A stretch of DNA of 64,000 bases, taken from Acridotheres tristis (taxonomy: Eukaryota > Chordata > Aves > Passeriformes > Sturnidae). The translations under genes and the position numbers were made by a program. The stretch covers positions 88,648,422 through 88,712,421 of the forward strand of contig CM072886.1 in assembly GCA_037013685.1 (NCBI GenBank). The letters are read 5' to 3'. The notes beneath the pieces were generated by a model, which worked only from the letters and a program-made list of their open reading frames with translations, was not told the DNA's origin and ran no database searches. This document shows, in pieces, positions 23,208 through 34,825 of the stretch. Position 1 is the first letter of the stretch, and each line of letters opens with the position of its first letter.

Positions 23208-26200
23208 TTTTTCCCCCCCAGATCTGGGGTCTGTACTTTGCTTTTTCAATTTTTTCAGGATCTTGAACCTTGTTCCAGTGTTATGACAGCCAATGTTCCA
23301 GCTGATTATTACATGCCTATCTGGTTCTTCCTGTGTTAGTGAACTGCAGGTCCACTTGTGCATCACATCTGTTTGGCCTATCCTGTACCAATGTCAACAA
23401 GTTGACAAAAATCCAAAAATCTCTCTCAACTGCTTGTGTCCTTCAATGTCACCTTTGCTGAAGATGTCATAGACGCCTATGAGAGCAAGGGTCTGATCCA
23501 GAGACTTCCTCACTTTATTTAAAGAAATCTTCATCAACTTCCTCACTTGGGTGTGATGTGGTACATGCATTCTGTATCAGAATCTGGCAGCTTGAGCAGC
23601 ATTCCCGGGCCCCTATGCACACCCTTCCTCTGGCAGCACAATTTGGGATGTAGTTTTCTCCTCTGCGCTCCAGAGCAGGCTGCTTCTCCCAAGACTGAGT
23701 GCTCCTGCTTGCTGCTCATTTTACTTGTGAGGAACTCCAGGGCTATCCTTGTGGGAAATGGCACTGAGGCATTTTTTGCATGTCTGTAGTGAATCTTCCC
23801 CCAGCAGGTCCTGTCTTCTGCAGCAGCTGATACCAGTTGTCTGGGTACTCCCTATAGATCTCAGAGTTTGATCCTGACTAAGTGCAGTCCTTCTTCTTGA
23901 GCAGAGAGCATATTTCTGTCTGTGTTGTAAGTTGGTCTAGCAGTACTGAAATTTATCTTTTCCAGCTCATCTCTATGCTGAAGAAAGCTATGTGGAGCTG
24001 TTATCATTAGAATTTCACCTGTTTTTCATCTTTCCTGTCAGCTGCAAACTTTATCAGCTGAGATTTTTTTTTTTTTAATTTGCTTTCAGGAATGGATCTG
24101 CCTTCTTGATGACCTTAATCAAAGCAGAGAGGTTTGAGATTTGGCAGACTGTTCGTGTCAAAGCATGAGTTGATTGATGGTGTAGCCAAGGGGTGTTCAT
24201 TACTCAGAACTGGAGGGTTAGATCTGCTTGTCTGGCTCCTAGGTACTTTCTGGGCACAAAAGTTGGTAGCTGGGAGGTTCCAAGGAGATGTTCATTTGTA
24301 CATACACCCTCTTGCCTCCCTAGCTCAACCAACAGAAGATCTGAACATTCAGAATTAAGATACTTGATTTAAAATCAAGTGATGAACAGAAAAGAGCATA
24401 TGCTGTGACACACCTAAGGACTTTGGGCAAAAATGGGAGAGTAGAAGAGGTGTGAATAGTTTTCATACATGAAGAGGAATATAGGTGATTCATTGGTTAG
24501 TCCTCATGTATTTCTTTGCAGCACCTAAATTACAACCTGTCCGGTTTTAGAGAGTTCTGGAAAGGAGAAAAGCTCATTGCTGTGAGTCCACAGCACATGA
24601 GTGTCTTAATGCTTTAAGTCTTGCAGTGGCGATGGCTGTCCTCAGTTTTTCGCTCTCTCTTGCTGCAGGTCCTGTTGCTCTTTTTTGACTTCTCTTCCTT
24701 GCTTTAAGTCATCGATTATTCCACAAGATTCATGCTTGTATGTAAAAGAGTAATTGAGATTTGAGAAAGGTGTTCCTTCCAGCCTTCATATGATCACCAG
24801 TACAGAGTTTATGAGAAAAGAATATAGGTGTTATGCTCTGGAGTAAATATATTCCAGGATTGCCTCCTATCTGCAGTCAGTAAATCTTAGAGCTAAGGTT
24901 GTGTTTGTTTTGCATATTTTATTGTGATGTTTAGCAGTTTGATCATCTGTCACTGAATGGTCTGGTTCTTTGTTGCTCAATCTCAGTTGATATCTGTGGT
25001 CTCAATGAGATCTGGATTTTGAAGGACTTTGAGCACTTTGGGAATTGAAACTGAGGGAGGAAGGACAGGAGGAAATACTTTGTGACCTCCTGTCCAACAG
25101 TCCTGACAAATATGGTAAATTGGCATGCCAGTTGAGTAACTGTAACTCTCTCAGGGTATGATAGCATTTCAGATGAAGTTTTCATCATTTACTTCTGCAA
25201 ATTGGCGTTGACAAGAGAGTTAAGATTTCAATTCCGTTTTCCAGCAAGGTAATAAATTAAGATGTGGTGGGACAATTCTGAGCTTACTCAGTGTTGTGGT
25301 TTGACTGGCACAGAATGGCCAGGCTATCTTGGGGGTAGTGTAAAGGATTGTTTGTTTGCTGTCTGTGAAGTTACAAGGGGAAGGGTTTATAATGCAACTA
25401 GAAGGAATTCCACACAATGGAAAACAAGGATCACAATGATCAGTAGGATTTTTATTCACATGGTGTATTAGCTTTGTAAGTTCTTACCTTGTGCTAGCTC
25501 ACAGTAAGGAAGCTCCTTGGAAAATTTAATGAGAACTCCCACCATGACTCTTTTCCTCTCTTTATTTCTGTTTTAAGAGATTGCACAGAATCAGTTAGGA
25601 GGGAAGTTGACTTTCACACTGTATCAGTGTGTCTGCTCAGAAGTGCAAAGCTATAATTTTGCTATTTTATTGTTTTACAAAAAGATAAGGCTGTTCAGGA
25701 TTGTAGTGGTAGGACAAATAATGGGAAAAGCTCAGCAAGTGTTCAAAGATTTCTTACATTTTACTGGATTTTTTTTTTTTCCATTAAAAAAAGTGTCTGT
25801 GGTATTCAGCAACTGGTAATATAATTGGAGAGAAAAGGAGTAGCCACAGTGAACTTGCCATTAAATATGTACAATCTAATTAGAAATTTGTGGAAAAAAT
25901 TCTTTATTAAGCTTGGTGTCCTGGAGATATCAGCCTTCCGTCCCTCTGCCTGGCCTCTGCACGCACAGTGAAAAACATAATTTCAAGCTTTCTTCACGTC
26001 CATTGGGATTTTATCCCTGTTTGGCTTTTAGAGCACTGCCAGCTACCTCGTGTTCCCTCATGCCTTGGGAAGAGGCAGCTGCAGCTCGTGTGGAGTTTGT
26101 GTGGCCAGACAGTGCCCAGGTGCCACCCGCTGGGCAGGTGGCTGAGCTTGAGGGGCTGTCTCACTGTACATGATAGAGCTCTCTGCTTTGCCTGTTCCTG

Positions 26201-28814
26201 ATTCCTGGTTACTAGGCTTCATCCAACAGAAAAATAATCCTTTTGGAGTTCAAAAGGGTGAAGGGTTATGAAGATAGTGATGGGTAGGCAGAAAACAAGT
26301 GGTACATTCTGAAAGTCACTCAAGAAGTGAAAAGCAAAGAGCAAGATGTGATGTTTCTTAAAGCTTTAGGATTCCATGCCTGGGCATTAAAAAGAAGCTT
26401 TTCCTCTTTTTTTTTTTTTTTTTTTTTTTTCTTTCTAATTTTTTTGCTGTAGGTAAAAAATACCCTCCCTGGATGTAATGCTGTAATGCATTCAGTCTAG
26501 GGGAAAATCAGTGCTAACATTTCTGGTAGGAATTGACAGATTTGATCCTCAGGGAAGGATTTGGACTTGCTAGTTTTGGGAAGAGAATAATCCTTTCTGG
26601 ATTTCAGTCACAGTCAGCACAAACCCAGAATCTGTAAACAATAACAGAAGCAATGAACAGTATGGAGGAGGGAGAGACAGTACTGAAAGGAAAATCCATC
26701 ACAAGGAAATAGTGGTAAATTTTAAATTCATCCAAAGTGAAAGGAAGAATTGCAACCAACAGTTTAGGGTAATTCTTGAAAAGAATGAACCTGTTGAAAA
26801 CTGATGATAGGGCAAAATTTAGGAAAAAAAATAGTAGGAATTTGTACTTTATGGTATCCAAAGTGTTAACAGAAGTGGTATAAATGCATTTCTAAAAATA
26901 TACATTTATGAGGAATGTCAGTGGAGCTGCATGAGTTTTTACCAGGGCTGACTTCCTTTCATATTTATAAACCTTGCCTGCTTGCGTGGTCTCTAAAGTA
27001 ATTTGAAATTCCATATTTGCATATTTATTTCTTAACCTTAATATAGTAATGAAATGTATAACTGTCTCCATTTTATTATGTATCTCATGCTTGATTTTAA
27101 ATTAAAGGAAGAGAACCAATTCATTAGGCTATAAGGGATTATACTACACACGGACAACTACAGGGATTTTTAAAAATTAATTTTACAGTAAGTGAAATTT
27201 GTTTCTGTGTTTTTTAATTGTAGTTATATTTTTATATGATAATGAAATACTTTCAAGTTGGGGTTTTTAAATTTTTTTCTCTATATGTATAAAGAACCAG
27301 TATCACATGTATAAGGTAACCTTGCATTTAAAACACAACATGTGTTTGTTTCTGCAAGAACTGTCATGTCAATGCTTCATTAATATATACTTTTATGAAA
27401 CTGCTTTGTGATACAGGACCTGTGTGTATTGCTCCCCAGGACGAAGCATTAGGGAAAGACCACTCTCCATTTACAAATCCCTCTGAAATTATTAATAAAT
27501 AATAACTTGCTTTGCAGGGGGAATGTGTACTACATAATGACATGTCTTTTCAGCCAATGAATTCTGTGATTATAACTGGTCTTATAAATGAGATTTTTCT
27601 AGAAATAGATTATTACCAGGAGACAAAATAAGAGGAGTATTTTCTTCATCAATGAGATTTCAGTGTCCATAAGGACACATCTTGTAGAAAGATTTAGATG
27701 ACAGCTATAGTAAGTGTAAAATGAAATAAATCCTCGTGTAGCACATATCTAATTCATCTATATGATCTCCATATGGAAAACATTCAATAAAAATGCTCAA
27801 TTAATAATACTGACATTTTTTGCACAGAAGGGAAGGCTGAGTAATGTGGGTGGTTTTCTTGTTTGCAGTACATTGTACTTCTATTTAGCAGGAAAAAAGT
27901 GAATTGTGCTTAAACCTTTATATACTTGAATCACACAAATCATTTAAGGATGCAAATTGCTTTTACAGATAATTAACACAGTCTAATAAGGTGTGCTTTA
28001 AATGAATCAGTTCAAACTTTTACATTTGCATAGCATTTTATTGTTATCAGTCTACAAAAAATTTACATTCTGGCATTGCCTTCTCGGTCTCTAATTTTTC
28101 CATTTTATGCTCTCTTCTTGTGTCAGGAATATTTCTCACACTGAATATCTTTGAATTCAGGTTTCAACTTGACATGATTCAGAAGTATTATTAACATATG
28201 TGAAAATGTGACATTCTTCACATACTGGGTCAGTTCTCATCTGTTTGGTATATCTGTACAGTCTGAAAGATACTTTAGAATGATTACTTAAAAAAGAAAG
28301 TAATTTCCCATCTCCAGGGTTTCAATGAAAGTCATTAGCTGTGATATAAAAATCTTCTGTTAAAAGGTGGAGTAGTCCAAATATTCCAGATGCTCAAAAC
28401 TGAATGTGGAAATAAAAATTTTCAGGAGTTTAAGTTCCTTGTGTCATTTAATTCCATCTGGATATAGTGAGTAAAGAAACAGGACTACTCTCTGCACTTT
28501 CTGTTTTGTGGGATAAATAAGTCAATCTAATATTTAGCCTTTCCCTAAGATAGGCTTCTAAAATAATAGAAGTAACGGGAATGGAAAGTCTTTCTCTGCA
28601 TCTGTTGCACAATGAATTCATCATTCTCAAATGTTGTGATTCAAGATGCACATGAAAGTCCTTTTTGGGTCATTTGCTGTGTCTGGAAACATTTTGGTAG
28701 GTAATCTTTAATATTACATTTGATGTTTTTGCATTTAGGTGCGATATTTAAATATTTGTCCTTCAGTTTCCAACCGATGCACTCCAAACTTGAGGTGTAC
28801 CTCTGTTTTACTGA
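23208..28814. other. Unique intron, 24-base poly(T) at 26407-26430
   Basis: No gene was supported. At 24362-24380 there is a 19-base perfect palindrome (9-base arms, ACTTGATTT). A 24-base T run lies at 26407-26430. The region 27000-28300 is very AT-rich and repeat-free. The part at 23216-24120 is GC-richer and might be a continuation of old LINE sequence, but I could not match it. Confidence 0.5.
26407..26430. repeat. Poly(T) tract
   Basis: A run of 24 thymines inside a longer T-rich stretch. Confidence 0.95.
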
Positions 28815-28875
28815 TTGGTCAATGGAATGGTTTGGGTCAGAAGGGACCTTGAAAATCATCTTGTTTAGTAGATTC
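28815..28875 (-). mobile_element. CR1 3'-end fragment
   Basis: The + strand reads GGAATGGTTTGGGTCAGAAG, then GGACCTTGAAAATCATCTTG, which is the antisense of the CR1 3' terminus. Only about 60 bases remain. Confidence 0.68.
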
Positions 28876-31800
28876 TGAAGACTTTGTAAATTACTGCTCA
28901 CCTACATATGCAACACATGCAGTCCAGTTGTCAGCTCTGGGCTAGAAAAATGTGTCAGTGCCTGCTGCACCCAGAGGTGTGTTTGCATCCTGTGAAACCT
29001 GAGCAGGTTTGCATCGCTCAGGTGCAAACCAGGGGTGGGTGCTCTGGGGCAAAAAGCGTGAGCTACCGAGCCAGGGTTCGTGTCCCAGCACAAGGGCAGG
29101 GCTGCAGGAGACAGGCTGCTCTTATGCCAGCTAATTGATAATAACCAGCCTGCCTGTGTTTGCCTTCAAAGGAAGGGAATCCTCATCCTCAATCCCAAAG
29201 GAGTGCCTTGCCCGGGTGGTCTGCCCCCAGCGGCCCGTTTCTTCCGTCAGAGCAATGGGAGAATCAAATTGTCTCAAGAGATCAACAGATCTTGTCCCTT
29301 AGGATCTTTTTTTGTGCAATGTTAGCTTTCTTCCATTCATTTAGGAGGCAGGAGAAGAAAATACCGGATTTCCTAGAATTTTTCAGGAAGCCCACTAGAG
29401 CCCTCTGCCTAATTTCACCAATAGAAAGAATTAGTTGCAAGATGCAAAATCCGAAATTCAGATTTAAACTTTGCAGCATAATTTAATGTATTAAGAGGGA
29501 TAAATTCACATCTGTCAGTGCAACTGTAAGCAGAAAACTGTCTAATCTTAAGTCTTAATATTTACATACGTCTAATATCTAATGTGTTTTTTGCTCTCAG
29601 TGTCTCCCTCAAACAGGACCTCTGCTTTAAGGATATTTGCCCATTCTAGTATGTCTTCAAGAAACTAGAATTCCCATTATTCTTAACAGGAATGTGATAA
29701 AGGAAAAAGAAAACTAGAACTAGAGGCAGATGGAGACAAAAAGTGTTATTGGGTGTGTTATGTGTGGAACTAGACACTTGCAGATTGCAAATGCTGAGCA
29801 TAGGGACTGGGAAAGAACTGTGACTTAGAAAGGTGAACCTTGAATTTCTAAGAATTGTTTTTGGTTTCTGGTATTGGAAATTTTCAGGGATTGTGAAGCA
29901 TTTTTTTGTTTTTCTTTTTTTTTTTAATAACATATAGAGGCCTAGCCTAGTGATGATCAGGGTCCTCATATATGTCATTTTGGAGATGTAGAGGCAACAA
30001 ACTCCTCTAATACTTCTGAAAACATGGATTTGATACTTTAAAAATTCCTAGCTGCAATTTCTCATTTCCACTGTGTGGAAGCCCTTAGGTTCATGCTTTG
30101 GTCCAGTTATTTTTAAGATTGCAAAAACTACTTCTGTGTTGTAAATGTGTAGTGTCACGTATCAGCTGACAGGGGCTGACCTGAGCCTTTTTGCATCTAT
30201 AGTGTTTCCAGTTTTATAAATGACATAGTCAGGAGTGCTGCTTCAGATCTACTTACTGAAGGAACAAAATAGTCTTAATAGTGTGCCAGGATGAGGAAGA
30301 AGGTTGTAATTTAGAGACCAAAAAAGCAAACTAAGAAGTGTTAATTATCTTGTCCCTTTGTACACTTGTCAATTTCTAACTGGGTACTATAGTTTTAATG
30401 TACAAAAGAACTCTGTTCCATTTGGTTACCTAATGCCAATTCATTGGTATGGCTGTGGTCTTTTGTCATAGAATAATCTCAGAACTGCTTTCTGTGAGCA
30501 CACTGAAAACCATTTTTTTTAGTTTGTAAATCAGGATGTTTTAATCCAAATGAGTAATGAGATGGTTTAATCTTATTGAGAAGACGTGTAAAAAAAATAC
30601 ATCTTCAGCTATAATGAAGCAGTTTGTTATCTTGCGTAACACAGCACAAGGTAAAAATTATTTTTTCTAAAAAAGAATCTGTTCATTAAGCATTCCTTTG
30701 TTTTTTTTTCTGATAAGTGACAAGAATGGAAGATGTCTTTGCCCCTTTCTTTCTGAAGCATCTCTGTTTGATTCAGCTGCAATAGATTTATGTCTTTTAA
30801 GTTGTTTTGATACCTAGGTTCTCTAGATATTTTTATTTTCCAAGATATAATTACTAATCTTGAGTTATGGGACAGATCTTCGCTGTTAGATGAATACCAT
30901 CAGAAGTGTGTGTTTAATTTTTTTTAATTTTGTAGAATGTAAGCTTCATGTAAAAGCCAAAAGTAAGCTTCTGTCCCAGCACTTTCAAAACAAATTTACA
31001 ATGTCATTTGGTCCTAACACTTAAAAAAAAAAAAAAAAAAAAGAAAAGAAAAAAATATGCTCTTGTGAAGATAATGAAGAGACACATTTTGGACATTTTT
31101 AAGTGAAATAACTGACATTGGTATGCATTACTGATAAGCTTGTGATCAGTTTTGTTGAGGGAATGACAGTGAGGAGTGTACTATAGTGTAGAACTTGCAA
31201 CTGGGGATTGCAGTGGGACAGTAGTCACAAGTCAGAAGTTACAAGCATGACTCAAACACAACAAAACAAAAACCAGCTGTTTTACAGCTAAATGGTACTG
31301 TCTTTAATGGTAGATCAAGGGTACAAGTAGAGGTTTTGCTCCATTTGGTAAATGCTTGACATGCAGTTTCCTTGCCACCTGGGCTCCCTGCCTGACCTCT
31401 TACTGGTCATACTAGATCTGTACCAAGTTCTAACCGCTAGTTTAGTGTTACATAAAGTGCTCAACATGTGCTTAGACCTTAATATAATGTGGACATGATC
31501 CAGTTAATTGTGACAGTGAAATACAGTGCTCTGAGGGTGTTGAAGACTGAAGTGTGTCAAACATATTCACCTTCTGTTCTCTGTTGGTTGCTGTCCTGCA
31601 CTGGGGTGCCAGTGGATCCAAGCATCACTGCAGGCTGGAGGAGATGAGACAGTTATGACAAATTTCTAGACAGAGCTTGGCTGACAAAAGTCACTTCTAT
31701 ATTTCCTACCCCATTTTCCTCACCTTTGCAATGGCCTGCCTGTACCTGGCTCAGGGAACTGAGTTTCACATTGATGTTTATAAAGAGAAATAACTTGTTT

Positions 31801-34342
31801 GAGTAAATGGAGATAATGGCAATGTAGTTAAGATTTTCATAAATGCATGAAGTTCAGCAACAAAGTACCTTTTTTCTTTTATTAGAAAAAGGGTTATCAC
31901 TTGTGTGCAAATAGGCAGAGTTCCACTGAGGGATATATTCACTGGTTGCCCTTCAGGGTGAACAAACACGCAGAGGTCAGTGCATCCATTCAGAGCTTAA
32001 ACAAGATCAGAGCAATGCCATTAATAGAAATAATGGAGTTCATCAATTTTACTCACTTAAATCTATTTGATATTATATTTTGGTTAATCTATTGACATTT
32101 TAATTTGTTTTCAGCGGTCTCCTAGAGTTAACCTACTTTGGTTTCCTTGTGTGTGCCTGGCAGCTCCAGAGCCAAGTGCCAGGACCATATGTTCCAGAGG
32201 CATGTGGTGATGCTGAGGCATCAGCCGGGTGGGAGAGGGAGTGGTTGGTAAAGAGGCCAAGGCAGCCTCGGGAAAAAGGACAAGTAGGCATTTGCAGAAA
32301 CGTTGTCTTATCTTTGCTTTATTTAGATCCAAAATACAAATGTTTTTGAGACAGCCCTTTTGACAGGTAGTTCTGGGGCTGAGGCTGGGAGTTGTTCACT
32401 GAAAATATTCTGTATTTCTCAGTACAACTTTGAGAACTGCTCTAGGAAGGAATATGTTTGAAGGATCTGTTGCCAGGGAGGAATACACAGTCCTAAAAAT
32501 TGTGCTGTTTCTGTCTTTAATTTTAAGGATTAAGGGATAGATGTCTAGGTCTGCTCAAAAGATTAATGTAGAATTAACGTATTGTACATGTATATAACGT
32601 TAATCAGTACAAATTTAGGTTCAATTTTGTAAAATACTGACCACCAACTTCAGCATGCTGTAATTACTGCATCCTTGTTTTGTACAGCATCTATCATAAG
32701 GTAACTTGCTAAATATCCTACAGGATTAAATGGCAAATTATGTGGGGTTGGTTTGTTTTTTATTTTTTTCCTAGATAGGTTTTTTTGGTGGTAGTAAAGG
32801 ACCAAATAAACTTTGGAGAAAGTTACTGCATGGTTAGAGTGAAGTGCAAAGAGCCAATACAATGGGAGACCAATGCTTTTGAAAACTTGCGGCATAAATA
32901 AGGCTAAAAAGCTGTGGATTTATTACGGAAGGTTTTGGAGCGTTGGTACTTTGCTTCCTTGTTTTGTTAGCCAGTGTGGTATGCATTCCTGTGCCTTGAG
33001 GCAGTTGTGTCTGCCATTGCACAATTCTCTTGCCCTCTGGAGAGCCAAAGTCTTGATCTGTACAGTAGCAATGTGTGCTCAATACTGCCATGGAAGCAAT
33101 CTGTTGCATTTTTTAAACATGTCACCTTAAATGCTTTCTACTGGGTATCACTCTATCTTGTGTATTCTGCAGTTTTAATGTAAAAAAATTGCATAGTATC
33201 ATTATTTTAATATGTTATAATGTAATTGGGGGAATGCAAAAGCTTAAATTCTAAAGTAAGTTAATGATCAAGAAAAAAATTATTGCCTGAAGTACTCAAG
33301 AAATAGAAATTTTTCCAAAGAGATTGAGAGAACTAAGTGATGTTGAGGTTTTTTTACTTAATGAGGAGTTGTCATCTAGCTGTAAAATAGGCTGAGAATT
33401 ATCGACTTCAAGGAAGATAGCAAAGTATCAATGCCAGTTATCATTCTGTGACCTTTCACTGAATAATTAAAGGTGTTTAGGATGGCTGAAGGGTAGACCA
33501 TACCATTAGTGGGAGCTGACTTCACTCGGATAGAAAAACACTGATACTGGTTGAAGATTGGTCCCTACAGACCTAATTCCAGTGAATTCCTTTTATAGCA
33601 ATGCTTTGCTTATGTGCTTTATGGCAGTACCTGTGTTCTGGAATATATACCCCCCATGGGTTTTGTATGAAACAGTGCTGTGGTGTTGGTTTGTAGGATT
33701 TTTTCTCTCTTCAGAAAACTGAGGAGCAAGGGAGGATGTGAGAAAGATGAAGAGAACACCCCAATTGAAATGCTTGCTCCAAAGCACAGAAGAAATAATC
33801 TAATCTTCCACTAATGTATAAATAAGGCTTTTCTGTGATTGCCCCATGGGTACTGTGCAGTAGCAGATGAGGAACAAAGTGATTGCCTGATTCTCTATGG
33901 GAGTAGGATTGACTTACATAGTGACAGAAGTGAGAGATGGAGTGCTCTTGAAGGAATTATTCCTTAAGATGTCATCCATATTTAGCATTAGGCTAAAGCA
34001 GTCTAAAAACAAATGTAATTTATTGTTGTGAAAGAATTGGGAAATGTGCTTTTGCTGCAGTTTAAGCAAGTTTGTAATACTGCATTTCAGTCTACTCAGA
34101 TATTGTGGTGGGTTTTTATTGTTTTGTGAGGGGTTTTTTTGTTGTTGTTGGTTGTTTGCTTGTTGCATCTTCTTGGTGTTACTGAGATTTGCTAAATGTG
34201 ACCTGATATACAAGAAAATAATCACAGTGAAATCTCTGGAGGTGTTTTAGATGTTGTACAGAGGGAAAAGTAATTAGAATACATAAGAATTTCTAAATGT
34301 CAAGATACAAGAGTAAATGTAACCTCATAATCTGTAGAGTTT
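28876..34342. other. Unique intron, poly(A) at 31023-31042
   Basis: No gene was supported. A tRNA-type B-box-like sequence (GGTTCGTGTCC, 29075-29085) lies in a GC-richer patch at 28900-29250, without a tRNA cloverleaf. A 20-base A run is at 31023-31042. Elsewhere nothing was recognised. Confidence 0.5.
31023..31042. repeat. Poly(A) tract
   Basis: A run of 20 adenines followed by an A-rich stretch with two single G interruptions. Confidence 0.95.
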
Positions 34343-34422
34343 GCAGTTATTTATGTGTATGGCTATCTCATGCAATATTCAGAATATATTGCATGAGATA
34401 GCCATTCAAACTATGTAACTGC
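34343..34422 (+). repeat. Long hairpin (inverted repeat), 20-bp perfect stem
   Basis: Arms at 34359-34378 and 34386-34405 are perfect reverse complements over 20 bases, with a 7-base loop (TCAGAAT). Outside an internal loop of 9 and 10 bases, a further 7-base arm pairs at 34343-34349 and 34416-34422. The whole is about 80 nt, a size like a precursor microRNA. It would be transcribed as part of the GABBR2 pre-mRNA. It could instead be a small palindromic transposon relic or a palindrome made by replication slippage. The pairing is seen in the sequence; any RNA function is inference. Confidence 0.9.
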
Positions 34423-34637
34423 TAGGAAAGCAAGCAACTTGAAATATTGCCAATTTTGCACTGTAAAGAGGAAGAGATCTGTCTATTACCAAATATTAAT
34501 ATTTTTATGAAATAATGCTTTACTGCAGAGAATGGTATAGATCAAATGCATGCAATACTACATAAATTTTATTATAAATGCTGTAATGTACCACTTTGAG
34601 GTGTTTCCCCCAAAAAAGTATGTGTACAGGCAATGCT
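34423..34637. other. Short unique intron between hairpin and CR1
   Basis: Nothing recognised. Confidence 0.5.
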
Positions 34638-34825
34638 GAGTTTGAAGGGATTCAACAGTATCATCAAGTCCAACTCCTGGCCCTGCACAGGACACGTCAA
34701 GAGTCACACCAAGTGCCTCAGAGTATTTCCCAAATGCTTTTTGAACTCTCTCAAACTGGTGACGGGACCACGTCCCTGGGGAGCCTGTTCCAGTGCCCAA
34801 ACACCCTCTGGGTGAATTATTCAGC
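34638..34825 (-). mobile_element. CR1 LINE 3' fragment
   Basis: The + strand carries antisense CR1: ATCATCAAGTCCAACTCCTG, GACACGTCAAGAGTCACACC, GGGGAGCCTGTTCCAGTGCC and CACCCTCTGGGTGAA. Divergence is moderate. The copy is 5'-truncated after about 190 bases. Confidence 0.87.

Noticed and set aside
24030..24055. KFAAD-like string on the - strand, considered as a CR1 RT catalytic motif linked to the fragment at 23.1 kb
   Set aside because: It lies on the wrong side of the GF/RSC-TN fragment for one element, and there is no supporting sequence around it.
29060..29095. Possible tRNA gene
   Set aside because: Only the B-box resembles a tRNA. I could not fold an acceptor stem, D arm or anticodon arm around it.
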